Source: Nitrospirota bacterium (GTDB lineage: Bacteria > Nitrospirota > Leptospirillia > Leptospirillales > Leptospirillaceae). From it: a stretch of DNA of 13,238 bases. The position numbers were made by a program, and so were the translations under genes. This document shows, piece after piece, positions 6,181 through 13,238 of this stretch. Numbering within the stretch: the first letter of the stretch is position 1; each line of letters begins with the position of its first letter. Location of the stretch: NCBI GenBank assembly GCA_021828525.1, contig JAJZGM010000016.1, positions 1 to 13,238 of the forward strand, written 5' to 3'. The notes under the pieces were generated by a model. It had not been told where the DNA came from and ran no database searches. It saw only the letters and a program-made list of their open reading frames with translations.

Positions 6181-6498
6181 ATGATCGATGAACCACGTAT
6201 CGGAAGCGGAGCGCCGCTTCATTCGGCCCGTCCGGGGGAGCCGCAAGAGGGTCTTCCGGCACAGCCATCGGGGGAGGAGTCCTTTGTCCATGTCCTGAAG
6301 GATTCCATTGCGCGGGTCAACTCCCTTCAGAGCGAGGCGGACAAGACGATCCAGGAATTCTCGACCGGACAGGAGGGTGTGACCCTCCACCAGACGATGA
6401 TCGAAATGGCCCAGGCCGATGTCTCCTTTCACCTGATGATGCAGGTCAGGGACCGGATCGTGAAGGCCTACCAGGAAATGAACAACATGCCGCTGTAA
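6181..6498 (+). CDS. fliE: Flagellar hook-basal body complex protein FliE
   Basis: This 105-residue protein links the FliF MS ring to the rod. The conserved FliE core covers about 34-105: SFVHVLKDSIARVNSLQSEA, then VTLHQTMIEMAQADVSFHLMMQVRDRIVKAYQEMNNMPL. The C-terminal MMQVRDRIVKAYQEM(N) segment is the family signature. The first ~30 residues are a flexible Pro/Gly-rich tail. ATG 6181 has AGGGAGG (6168-6174) six nt upstream. The gene follows flgC after 32 nt and precedes fliF, the usual flgB-flgC-fliE-fliF order. Confidence 0.95.
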   Translation: MIDEPRIGSGAPLHSARPGEPQEGLPAQPSGEESFVHVLKDSIARVNSLQSEADKTIQEFSTGQEGVTLHQTMIEMAQADVSFHLMMQVRDRIVKAYQEMNNMPL

Positions 6499-6516
6499 GG
6501 GTTAAGAGGGCTCGCT

Positions 6517-8112
6517 ATGGACATTTTACGCAAGATTTTCGAAACCGTTTCCCTGTGGTTTGGCCGCCTTTCGCTTGGACAGAAAATCGTGGCGGGGGTT
6601 CTGGGCGCCCTTTTAGTGGGAGTCATGATATTTCTGGGAGTCGCAGGGAAGAACGTCGATCAGGCGGTCCTCTATTCGAGACTTTCTCCTGTGGATTCCT
6701 TTGAGATCCAGCAGAAACTCGACAGGATGGGGATTCCTTATGCGGTCTCCACAAAGGGGGGAGTCATCCGCGTTCCCAAGAGCCAGGTTTACACCCTCCG
6801 GATGGAGCTCGCTGACGAAGGGCTTCCGCGGCATCACGGAGCCGGATTCGACATCTTCGACCATCCCTCCCTCACGACCACGGACTTTGTTCAGCACGTC
6901 CAGTACCTCCAGGCCCTCCAGTCTGAACTCGACCGCACTATCGAGGAGATGAGCCCGATTGCCCTGGCCCGGGTCTCCATCGTCCTTCCCCGCCGATCGG
7001 TCTTTCTTCGACATCAGGCGGGGGCGCACGCCTCTGTCCTTGTCCGCCTGAAACCAGGCCGGACTCTCGAGCAAGGCCAGGTGAACGGGATCGTCCATCT
7101 CGTTGCCAACGCGGTTGAAGGGCTGACTCCCGACCATGTGACGATTGTCGACAACACAGGCACGATCCTGAACAGGAAACGTCAGGGTCTGGTCCCGGGA
7201 GAGCTGACGAAGGCCCAGCTGGCCTATCAGTCGATGGTGGAGCATCGTCTGAGAAGAAGAGTCCAGACCATGCTGGACCAGGTTCTGGGAGAAGGCCAGT
7301 CTGTGGTTCGCGTCAATGCGACCCTGAACTTCCGCCGGGTCGAGGAGACCCGCGAGCAGTTCGATCCCAAGGGACGCGCTCTTGCGGAACGGGAGAAGCT
7401 TCGGGAAAAATCCTCCGGATCCCGGATCGTTCCCGTGGGGGTTCCCGGTGTTCTGAGTAACATTCCCGGTCCCAACGGGAAGGTCGCAAGTCCTCCACTG
7501 GGGCCTAAAAACGGCACAGAATCACGGTATTCCAAGAAAAAGGATATCGAGCATTACGACGTGAGCCACACCATGAGCCATATCGTCGAGCCAACCGGGA
7601 CCGTTGCAAGGATCTCCGTCTCGGTCCTCGTGAACGGAAAGACCCGGACGGTGGCGGGCAAGCAGGGGGAAACGACGGTCTACGAACCGAGGACTCCCGA
7701 GGAGATCACCTCCTTTACCCGGATCGTCCAGAATGCCATCGGTTACGATGTGGCCAGAGGGGATACCGTTGTCGTGGATTCCGTGCCCTTTGTAAGACCG
7801 GAATCTTCAGGATCCAAAAACCAGGAAGCCCGGATGGCCGAGCGCCTCAAGCCTTTCCTGCCGCTTCTGGAGATATTCCTGGGAGGACTTTTGGTCCTGG
7901 TCTTCAGTCTCTTCATCCTGAAACCGATTCTCCAGAGCATGGTCACGAAGGCGGTTCCTCTTCCGGCCCAAGGGCCGGTGGGGATGCCGGTTCCCATGCG
8001 GGAGAGCGAACAGGAGGTCGTTCGTTCCGGCAAGGAGGATGTTGCCCGGATGACTCAGGAGGATCCCTCCCAGGCGGCCCAGGTCCTCAGGCTGTGGCTC
8101 AAGGAAAAGTAG
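6517..8112 (+). CDS. fliF: Flagellar MS-ring protein FliF
   Basis: This 531-residue inner-membrane protein forms the MS ring that houses the export gate and carries the rotor. A transmembrane helix at about 23-43 follows a short cytoplasmic N terminus. The periplasmic ring-building motifs lie at about 46-230, including VLYSRLSPVDSFEIQQKLDRMGIPY, GAGFDIFDHPSLTTTDF and the QYLQALQSELDRTI region. The beta-collar part (about 260-425) contains HTMSHIVEPTGTVARISVSVLVNG (351-374). A second transmembrane helix at about 448-470 leads into a cytoplasmic tail whose last ~25 residues (VARMTQEDPSQAAQVLRLWL) match the FliG-binding helix. ATG 6517 has AAGAGGG (6504-6510) upstream. The length is normal, and fliG starts 12 nt after the stop. 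Confidence 0.96.
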   Translation: MDILRKIFETVSLWFGRLSLGQKIVAGVLGALLVGVMIFLGVAGKNVDQAVLYSRLSPVDSFEIQQKLDRMGIPYAVSTKGGVIRVPKSQVYTLRMELADEGLPRHHGAGFDIFDHPSLTTTDFVQHVQYLQALQSELDRTIEEMSPIALARVSIVLPRRSVFLRHQAGAHASVLVRLKPGRTLEQGQVNGIVHLVANAVEGLTPDHVTIVDNTGTILNRKRQGLVPGELTKAQLAYQSMVEHRLRRRVQTMLDQVLGEGQSVVRVNATLNFRRVEETREQFDPKGRALAEREKLREKSSGSRIVPVGVPGVLSNIPGPNGKVASPPLGPKNGTESRYSKKKDIEHYDVSHTMSHIVEPTGTVARISVSVLVNGKTRTVAGKQGETTVYEPRTPEEITSFTRIVQNAIGYDVARGDTVVVDSVPFVRPESSGSKNQEARMAERLKPFLPLLEIFLGGLLVLVFSLFILKPILQSMVTKAVPLPAQGPVGMPVPMRESEQEVVRSGKEDVARMTQEDPSQAAQVLRLWLKEK

Positions 8113-8117
8113 GAGGG
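8111..8117 (+). promoter_or_regulatory. Ribosome binding site supporting the TTG start of fliG
   Basis: AGGAGGG (8111-8117) overlaps the fliF stop codon and lies 7 nt before TTG 8125. It supports this rare start over any later codon; the protein then begins MAKRKLSGLEKAAIFI, as FliG proteins do. Confidence 0.8.
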
Positions 8118-8124
8118 AGTCGCG

Positions 8125-9129
8125 TTGGCCAAGAGGAAGCTGTCCGGTCTGGAGAAGGCGGCGATCTTTATCGCAGCTGTCGGGCCGGAGGTCGCCGCCG
8201 AGATCTTGAAGCAGCTTGACATCAAGGAGGTCGGGGTGATTTCGAGCTTGATTGCCCAGATGGGAGAGGTCAGCACCGAAGAGATCGACGAGGTGATGGG
8301 GGAGTTCTCCGTTGTCTACAAAGCCACCCGAGGTCTTCCGCGCATGGGTGAAAAGTACATGCGCGAAATTCTGGAGAAGTCTCTTGGCAAGGAGCAGGCC
8401 GACCAGATCTTCGAGTCCATGAATGATCAGGAAGGGACCAATCTCCAGTCCCTCAAGTGGATGGATCCGAAGTCGATCGCGAATCTGATAAGAAATGAGC
8501 ACCCCCAGACGATCGCCCTGATCCTGAACTACCTGAACCCGAACCAGACGGCCAACGTTCTGGCCTACCTTCCGGAGGCGCTCAAGGCGGATGTCGTTTT
8601 TCGCATGGCCACCCTGGAGGACATCAATCCCCAGGTGATCCGGGACCTTGAGGAGGTCATTTCGACCGAGATCCAGATGATGGGAGGGTCCTTGACCAGC
8701 CTCGGTGTCAGCCGGATCGAACAGACCGCCAACCTCCTGAATGAAATGGACCGCTCGACCTCGGAGGGGATTCTCGATTACATCGGCCAGAACGATCAGG
8801 CTGTGGCCGATCAGATCCGGGCGCTCATGTTCGTTTTCGATGACCTTGTCATGGTGGACAACCGCGGAATCCAGGCCCTGCTCCAGAGCGTCTCCCGCGA
8901 TATTCTCACCAAGGCCATGCGCGGTGCGGGGGATGCCGTCAAGGAAAAGATCCTGTCGAACATGTCGACAAGGGCCCAGGCGGCTCTCAAGGAAGATGTC
9001 GATTCGATGGGGGGGATCCCTCTCAAGGATGTGGAATCCGCTCAGGCCGAGATCATGAAGGCCGTTCGCCGTCTCGAGGCCGAAGGGAAGCTGGTGATCC
9101 TCGGGCGGGGTGGAGAGCAGATTGTCTAG
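8125..9129 (+). CDS. fliG: Flagellar motor switch protein FliG
   Basis: This 334-residue protein has the normal FliG length. The N-terminal FliF-binding domain begins with LSGLEKAAIFIAAVGPEVAAEILKQL (6-31). The middle domain carries the EHPQ motif (EHPQTIALIL, 125-134) used for FliM contact. The C-terminal torque domain contains MFVFDDLVMVDNRGIQALLQSV (235-256) with the charged helix that faces the stator, then a typical ending LKDVESAQAEIMKAVRRLEAEGKLVI. The start is TTG 8125 with a strong ribosome binding site. FliG forms the upper C ring on the cytoplasmic face of the MS ring and converts stator activity into rotation. The next gene (fliH) overlaps its 3' end. Confidence 0.97.
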   Translation: MAKRKLSGLEKAAIFIAAVGPEVAAEILKQLDIKEVGVISSLIAQMGEVSTEEIDEVMGEFSVVYKATRGLPRMGEKYMREILEKSLGKEQADQIFESMNDQEGTNLQSLKWMDPKSIANLIRNEHPQTIALILNYLNPNQTANVLAYLPEALKADVVFRMATLEDINPQVIRDLEEVISTEIQMMGGSLTSLGVSRIEQTANLLNEMDRSTSEGILDYIGQNDQAVADQIRALMFVFDDLVMVDNRGIQALLQSVSRDILTKAMRGAGDAVKEKILSNMSTRAQAALKEDVDSMGGIPLKDVESAQAEIMKAVRRLEAEGKLVILGRGGEQIV

Positions 9130-9841
9130 CGCCGGCCGTGGTTTTCGAGGGTGGAGCCAGGAGAGTCTTGACGAATCGGGACGGTCTGGGAAGGGAGGAA
9201 GGGAAAGTGAGGCCCGGAGAGGTTCCCAGGATCAGAAATCTCAGATATCCTCGTCCCGGGTCGAGGAAGATCTTTTTCTCCGCTCGGAAGAAGTGGCCGG
9301 TATCGAGGAAGAGGCCCGGAAAACCGGGTATGAGGCCGGATATGCCGAGGGCCTGGAAAGGGCCCGTGCCGACATGGAACCCCTTCGCCAGGCCTGGCTC
9401 GACTGGTCGTCCCGGATTCACCGTTTCGAGGCCGAACGTCTCAAAGGCCTGCTTCCGGTCCTGGTGGAGCTTCTGGAGAAGGCGCTTCAAAAGGTACTCG
9501 GGGCTGAGGAAGACCGGCCGAAGATCCTCCGGAGGCTCCTTGAACGCATGGTAGGGGACTACGCCTCCGGCCGCGAGGGGGACCTTCTGGTGCCGGAGGC
9601 AGATTATCAGCTGGTCACCCGGATCGATCCCGGATTTCCGGAAGAGCTTGCAACCCGGGGAATTCGGCTGGGAATTGGTCCGGATCTGCCTCCCAGGCAC
9701 GTGGAACTCCGTTTTGCCGACAGGATTGTCTCCTTCGACCCTGCCTCTGCCGGAGCCTCTCTTCGAAGAACTCTTTCTCGGGTCAATCCCGGTCCGATAA
9801 AGGAAAGATCTGCCGGACACGAAGGGGAGGAAAAGCCGTGA
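9110..9841 (+). CDS. fliH: Flagellar export ATPase regulator FliH (stator of the ATPase)
   Basis: This 243-residue protein is placed as FliH by position and build. The N-terminal ~50 residues are polar and disordered. A helical region has glycine-spaced repeats, GYEAGYAEGLERA (73-85), of the kind seen in FliH, then a long helix and a mixed alpha/beta C-terminal domain (about 110-222). It should bind FliI and hold it at the export gate and C ring. The C-terminal part is less typical: the GG-hydrophobic-ES/ET...DASL stretch seen in many FliH proteins appears only as FADRIVSFDPASAGASLRRTL (202-222). The start is uncertain. GTG 9110 overlaps fliG by 20 nt and has a poor binding site; TTG 9122 has GGAG (9112-9115) six nt upstream and would give 239 residues. 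The stop overlaps the fliI start as GTGA. Confidence 0.8.
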   Translation: MESRLSSAGRGFRGWSQESLDESGRSGKGGRESEARRGSQDQKSQISSSRVEEDLFLRSEEVAGIEEEARKTGYEAGYAEGLERARADMEPLRQAWLDWSSRIHRFEAERLKGLLPVLVELLEKALQKVLGAEEDRPKILRRLLERMVGDYASGREGDLLVPEADYQLVTRIDPGFPEELATRGIRLGIGPDLPPRHVELRFADRIVSFDPASAGASLRRTLSRVNPGPIKERSAGHEGEEKP

Positions 9842-11205
9842 GGGTCGGGATGGAGGAAGCCCAGTTCGACGGATGGCTTGCTCAGGCGGGAGAGTCGATC
9901 GACCGCCTTCTGACGGGGTGGAGTGCGGACCAGGAAGGGGGACTGGTCGTCCAGGGAGTCGGCCTCATGATCGAGGCCAAGGGAATGAATCTGGGGGTTG
10001 GGGAAATCTGCACTCTCCTTTCCGATCCCCCGATCGATGCAGAGGTGGTGGGGTTCCGGGAGGGGAGGACCCTCCTGATGCCGCTCGGGGATCTCGAGGG
10101 GGTCAGGCCGGGAACCCGTCTCATGAGAAAAAGCCGGATCACCTCGGTCTTTCTCTCTCCGGAGTGGCTGGGACGGGTCATCGATCCGCTTGGTCGCCCC
10201 CTGGACGGTTTCCCGCTCCCGGAGGGAACGGTCGAGATGCCCCTTCGGGGACGGCCCATCAATCCGCTAAAGCGCCAGAGGATCGATCGCCCTCTCGACC
10301 TTTCGGTCCGCTCGATCAATGCCCTTGCCACCGTGGGTATCGGCCAGAAAATCGGGGTTTTCGCCGGACCGGGGGTCGGAAAAAGCACCCTTATCGGGAT
10401 GATGGCCCGGAATGCCGCCGTGGATGTCAATGTCATCGCCCTTGTCGGAGAACGGGGCCGGGAAGTCCGGGAATTTCTGGAGAGGGACCTGGGGCCGGAA
10501 GGGTTGTCCCGGTCGGTCCTCGTGGTGGCAACAGGGGAGCAGCCCCCTCTCCTCAAGACCCGTGCCACTCTTTTGGCCATGGCCATGGCCGAAATGTTCC
10601 GGGACATGGGAAAACAGGTTCTGTTTGTCATGGATTCCCTGACACGGTATGCCGGAGCGCTTCGGGAAATCGGTCTGGCGACGGGGGAACCCCCGTCGGC
10701 ACGGGGATACACCCCTTCCGTCTTTGCCCAGCTCCCCCGGCTGGTGGAGCGGGCTGGCTGCGGGGAAGGAGCCGGGTCCATCACAGGGATCTTTACGGTT
10801 CTTGTGGAAGGGGACGATATCCCCTCCGATCCCCTGTCGGAGGCCCTGACCGCTATTCTTGACGGCCATGTCCACCTGTCGCGCTCCATGGCCCAGGAAG
10901 GCATTTTCCCCGCAGTCGATCCGGTGGACAGCCTTTCCCGGGTGATGGTGGACATCGTTCCGGAGGAGGTCCAGACATTGGCCCGGGAATGGAGACGCCT
11001 TTACGGCCTTTACCGGCGCTCCGAGGACCTGATCCGGATCGGGGCCTATGTGGCGGGGACCGATCCTCTTCTCGACAGGGCGGTTGGCCTTCACGAGGCA
11101 ATGACGGATTTTCTCCGCCAGTCCAGGGAAGAGCGGGTTTCTCTCGATCGGGCATTCGAGGATCTTGCCCTCACCCTGGAGGAAGGGTCGGAGGAGACCC
11201 CGTGA
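9838..11205 (+). CDS. fliI: Flagellum-specific ATPase FliI
   Basis: This 455-residue protein is an F1-beta-like ATPase of the flagellar type III export apparatus. It shows Walker A AGPGVGKST (176-184, catalytic-site Lys182), GERGREV with the catalytic Glu (204-210), Walker B VLFVMDSLTRYA (261-272), and the family segment ATGEPPSARGYTPSVFAQLPRLVERAG (281-307). The N-terminal beta-barrel domain (about 25-110) and helical C terminus are complete. GTG 9838 is favoured by GGGGAGG (9824-9830) seven nt upstream and the 4-nt overlap with fliH; ATG 9850 is a possible alternative. It works in the cytoplasm with FliH and FliJ to energise and prepare export of rod, hook and filament subunits. A long antisense open frame covers it but is a codon-bias shadow. 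Confidence 0.97.
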   Translation: MRVGMEEAQFDGWLAQAGESIDRLLTGWSADQEGGLVVQGVGLMIEAKGMNLGVGEICTLLSDPPIDAEVVGFREGRTLLMPLGDLEGVRPGTRLMRKSRITSVFLSPEWLGRVIDPLGRPLDGFPLPEGTVEMPLRGRPINPLKRQRIDRPLDLSVRSINALATVGIGQKIGVFAGPGVGKSTLIGMMARNAAVDVNVIALVGERGREVREFLERDLGPEGLSRSVLVVATGEQPPLLKTRATLLAMAMAEMFRDMGKQVLFVMDSLTRYAGALREIGLATGEPPSARGYTPSVFAQLPRLVERAGCGEGAGSITGIFTVLVEGDDIPSDPLSEALTAILDGHVHLSRSMAQEGIFPAVDPVDSLSRVMVDIVPEEVQTLAREWRRLYGLYRRSEDLIRIGAYVAGTDPLLDRAVGLHEAMTDFLRQSREERVSLDRAFEDLALTLEEGSEETP

Positions 11206-11232
11206 CAGGCCTGAACCCGGACGGGGAGGGCG

Positions 11233-11694
11233 ATGGCTGACAGGACCTTTTCCCTGGAGGCTGTTCTGGCTCTCCGGGAGGCGGAGCTTGAGGCGGTCGA
11301 GCGCGATCTTGCGAATATCGGGAGAGATCGGGCCCGGGAACAGGAGAAGACCCGGGAGATGCGCCGAAGGAAGGCCGCAGGGATCGCCTCCCTCGAAGAC
11401 GTCACCGGCAAACGGGAGACAGGTTTTCTTATGGCCTTGTATGGCTGGCTTGAGCATATGGATCTCAGGATCCGGGAGCAGGAGCAGAAGGAGCGTCTCA
11501 TGGACGGAGAGATCGAACGGGTCCGGGGGCTCTGGAAGAAGGCCAGGATGGAAAAGGAAAAGGTTCTCATTCTCCGGGAACGTTTCCGTGGGGATGAGCG
11601 GAGGAGGGCCACCCGAATTGAGGAGCGCTCCCTGGAGATCTGGATTGAGGCCAGGGAGGCGAACCGGAAGCTTTCCGGGAGAGGGGATCCATGA
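11233..11694 (+). CDS. fliJ: Flagellar export protein FliJ
   Basis: This 153-residue protein is almost entirely charged alpha-helix (rich in E, R, K), matching the antiparallel coiled coil of FliJ, which acts as the central stalk of the FliI ring and escorts export chaperones. The N terminus FSLEAVLALREAELEAVERDL fits the FliJ pattern (F.LE.vL.lRe.e...). ATG 11233 has a close ribosome binding site (GGGGAGGG, 11223-11230). Sequence identity in this family is low, so the call rests on length, helical composition and position directly after fliI. Its TGA overlaps the next ATG as ATGA, suggesting translational coupling. Confidence 0.88.
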   Translation: MADRTFSLEAVLALREAELEAVERDLANIGRDRAREQEKTREMRRRKAAGIASLEDVTGKRETGFLMALYGWLEHMDLRIREQEQKERLMDGEIERVRGLWKKARMEKEKVLILRERFRGDERRRATRIEERSLEIWIEAREANRKLSGRGDP

Positions 11695-12167
11695 CGGCCA
11701 GAAGGAAAAAGGGTCCGTCCCTCGGGATGGTGGCGGCGACATTGATGTTGCCTCTTCTTATCCTTTCCGGTCAGGAGTCCCTTCCGGTCGCGGCCGCCGG
11801 GAGCTCCGGCCAGCCGGCGGCTTCATCCGGCGAGGAGGAGCGCCGCCTGCTCCTGATGAAGCAGGACCTCGACCGGGAAATCGAGCGCAACAAGAAGATC
11901 CTTGCGGAGATCGACAAAAAACTTGAGCTCTACCGTTCCCTCAGGAAAAAAAATGTCAGAAGGCTCATAAGGCTCTATGAATCGATGGCCCCACGGACGG
12001 CGGCCTCCCAGATCAATGCCATGCCGAAGTCTCTCCGGTTGACATTGTTTTCGGGAATGAATCCACGGAAGGCATCACGCATCATGCAGTACGTGGACCC
12101 TCGCGTGGCGGCGGAAATCTCGGCCCAGATGGCTGGAGATTCCCGCGCACAGGGAGGCGGTCGTTGA
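11691..12167 (+). CDS. MotE-like exported protein with coiled coil and MgtE-N-like helical domain
   Basis: This is a 158-residue protein. A basic start and hydrophobic segment (about 11-26) suggest a signal peptide or membrane anchor, followed by an Ala/Ser-rich stretch with a possible cleavage region near residue 36. Residues 48-92 form a charged coiled coil. Residues about 93-147 (LIRLYESMAPRTAASQINAM, then LRLTLFSGMNPRKASRIMQY) resemble the helical repeats of the MgtE N-terminal domain found in MotE and related flagellar-cluster proteins. MotE in rhizobia is a periplasmic chaperone for MotC. Here the location between fliJ and fliK suggests a motor or export accessory role in the periplasm, but no partner is visible in this window. 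ATG 11691 overlaps the fliJ stop by 4 nt (ATGA) with AGGGG (11682-11686) upstream. An A8 run (11946-11953) lies in frame. It is not a magnesium transporter: no transporter membrane domain is present. Confidence 0.75.
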   Translation: MTARRKKGPSLGMVAATLMLPLLILSGQESLPVAAAGSSGQPAASSGEEERRLLLMKQDLDREIERNKKILAEIDKKLELYRSLRKKNVRRLIRLYESMAPRTAASQINAMPKSLRLTLFSGMNPRKASRIMQYVDPRVAAEISAQMAGDSRAQGGGR

Positions 12168-12191
12168 ACCTCTTTCGGAAGGGGCATCGTG

Positions 12192-13238
12192 ATGGGAACA
12201 GCACCAGCATCCATTTTACGGAAAATCCCGGACTCAGGGGGGGGCAGGGAACCGGAAGAGATCTCTGCCAAGCCCAGCCATAAAGGGGCAGCCGTGCCGG
12301 AGTCTTCCGGGGCAACCCGTTCCGGACAGGGTGGCCGGTCGGACAAGGCCTCGGGGCACAGGAAGAGTTCCTTCGCAGCACTTTACCGGGGGGCTCTGGA
12401 AAAAAATGCCGGACCTGTCCAGGAGCCGGAGATCCCCCAGGAGGTTTCTCAAGGGCCGGCCGAAGGCAAGGGCTCCCGAAACCATCCTCCAAAATCCGCC
12501 GGGCATGGCCGGAAAAAGAAAGAGATTCCTGTAGAGGCGGCCCTGCTGCCGCTTATGGAATCTCCCGCAGAACTCTCCCGGAAAAAAGATCTGTCGATTT
12601 CCCGCACCCCGCGGGAGGGGGCCGTCCGTCCCTCTCCTGTCTTGTGGGGACCTCTTGCCCCCACGAAAGAAACTTCCGCTCCGCCTTCTGCCACCAGAAC
12701 CAAGGTCATCTCTCCTCAGAGACCCCCCACGTCCGTGGAAAGCCAGGAGGATCGTCCGCTGCCGGCGGCCATCCTGTCGCTTGCGGACGAGCCCAGAAAG
12801 GCTGCCAGTCCATCCCTGCCCGAAAAATCTTCGGGAATGATTGCGGGTGGCCTGAAGGATCTTCCCAAAGGAGAGAAGGAAGCCCCCCAGAAAGAGATTC
12901 GCCTGTCTCCGGACGGCGTCACGGCGGGAAGGCCCCTTTTGCCGGAGCCGGCCACCCTTTTCGGAGAGGGCCGCAAGCCCTCCGGGGAGATTCCCTCTGC
13001 AGCCGGAGCGGGCGGATTTTCGTCCCAGGAAAAGACGGCACCGTTGACAGGAGCCCCCTCCCACGGATCCGGGGAGGGGGCGGGCTCCGCCTTTCAGTCG
13101 ATGTCGCCCGGGGTGGCAGAGGGGGCAGGCGCCGGAGTGTCCATCCCCGACGCATCGGGAAACTCCTCGCCGACCCTTCCCGACGGGTTGTCCTCCCGCG
13201 TCGGGACGATGGCAAGGGAAGGGGGAGGGCAGGTGGCT
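12192..13238 (+). CDS. fliK: Probable flagellar hook-length control protein FliK, N-terminal part (cut by window end)
   Basis: An open frame runs from ATG 12192 to the last base (349 codons, no stop), so the 3' end lies outside the window. AAGGGG (12179-12184) is 7 nt upstream; GTG 12189 is an adjacent alternative. The visible part is low-complexity and unstructured, rich in Pro, Ser, Ala, Gly, Glu and Lys, with a short helical element SSFAALYRGALEKN near residue 67. That is what the secreted N-terminal ruler part of FliK looks like. The diagnostic C-terminal substrate-switch domain is not in view. The call rests on this composition and the position after fliJ and the MotE-like gene, where FliK is usual. 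It shares its reading frame with the preceding gene, separated only by one TGA (12165-12167). A G8 run (12237-12244) lies near the start. The antisense open frame over 12234-13064 is not credible as a gene. Confidence 0.68.
   Translation, partial: MGTAPASILRKIPDSGGGREPEEISAKPSHKGAAVPESSGATRSGQGGRSDKASGHRKSSFAALYRGALEKNAGPVQEPEIPQEVSQGPAEGKGSRNHPPKSAGHGRKKKEIPVEAALLPLMESPAELSRKKDLSISRTPREGAVRPSPVLWGPLAPTKETSAPPSATRTKVISPQRPPTSVESQEDRPLPAAILSLADEPRKAASPSLPEKSSGMIAGGLKDLPKGEKEAPQKEIRLSPDGVTAGRPLLPEPATLFGEGRKPSGEIPSAAGAGGFSSQEKTAPLTGAPSHGSGEGAGSAFQSMSPGVAEGAGAGVSIPDASGNSSPTLPDGLSSRVGTMAREGGGQVA

Noticed and set aside
10267..11742. 491-codon open frame on the minus strand over fliI and fliJ
   Set aside because: It is fully antisense to well-supported genes, has Pro/Gly/Arg-rich composition typical of a shadow frame in GC-rich DNA, has no recognisable domain, and crosses the fliI/fliJ boundary.
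12234..13064. 276-codon open frame on the minus strand over the fliK region
   Set aside because: The plus strand is open for 349 codons in the operon direction with a good ribosome binding site. The minus frame is Gly/Arg-rich without motifs.

Overview
The window is one continuous flagellar gene cluster, all on the + strand. It looks like chromosomal DNA from a moderately GC-rich Gram-negative bacterium. The order flrA-like, TPR gene, flrB-like, flrC-like, flgB, flgC, fliE, fliF, fliG, fliH, fliI, fliJ, motE-like, fliK, together with the protein styles, suggests a Nitrospirota relative such as Leptospirillum. The genus is an impression from gene order and protein character, not a database result. 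No tRNA, rRNA, insertion sequence, integrase, CRISPR array or attachment site is visible.

Left part (1-5198), regulatory block. It opens with the 3' end of a sigma-54 activator with a FleQ/FlrA-type C terminus. After a 99-bp gap comes a 696-residue exported TPR protein that I cannot assign to a known flagellar family. A soluble PAS-histidine kinase (FlrB/FlgS-like) and a sigma-54 response regulator (FlrC/FlgR-like) follow. The TPR, kinase and regulator genes overlap end to start (17 nt and 4 nt), so they are probably co-translated.

Control region (5199-5333). This is the only substantial gap before the structural genes. It carries a near-consensus sigma-54 promoter (TGGTAT-N5-TTGCA, 5292-5307) just ahead of flgB. 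Upstream lie a perfect 17-bp palindrome (5211-5227) and a looser inverted repeat (5241-5270), which are candidate activator sites. The simplest model is that FlrB phosphorylates FlrC, which then drives this promoter from the palindrome.

Right part (5334-13238), structural and export operon. It encodes the proximal rod (FlgB, FlgC), the MS-ring/rod adaptor FliE, the MS-ring FliF, the rotor switch FliG, the export ATPase complex (FliH, FliI, FliJ), a MotE-like exported protein with an MgtE-N-like helical region, and the N-terminal 349 residues of a FliK-like hook-length protein cut by the window edge. Gaps are short or negative, and no terminator is visible after 5333.

The most notable observation is a run of 14 G (4992-5005), with a further run of 8 G just upstream. 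It lies in the linker between the ATPase and DNA-binding domains of the FlrC-like regulator. Loss of one G puts a stop at 5056-5058. Gain of one G destroys the helix-turn-helix frame and reads on to 5278. This is what a motility phase-variation switch would look like. Other unusual items are a perfect 15-bp intragenic hairpin in the TPR gene (2022-2058), G-quadruplex-type motifs at the end of the flrC-like gene, and the unassigned TPR gene inside the flr block.
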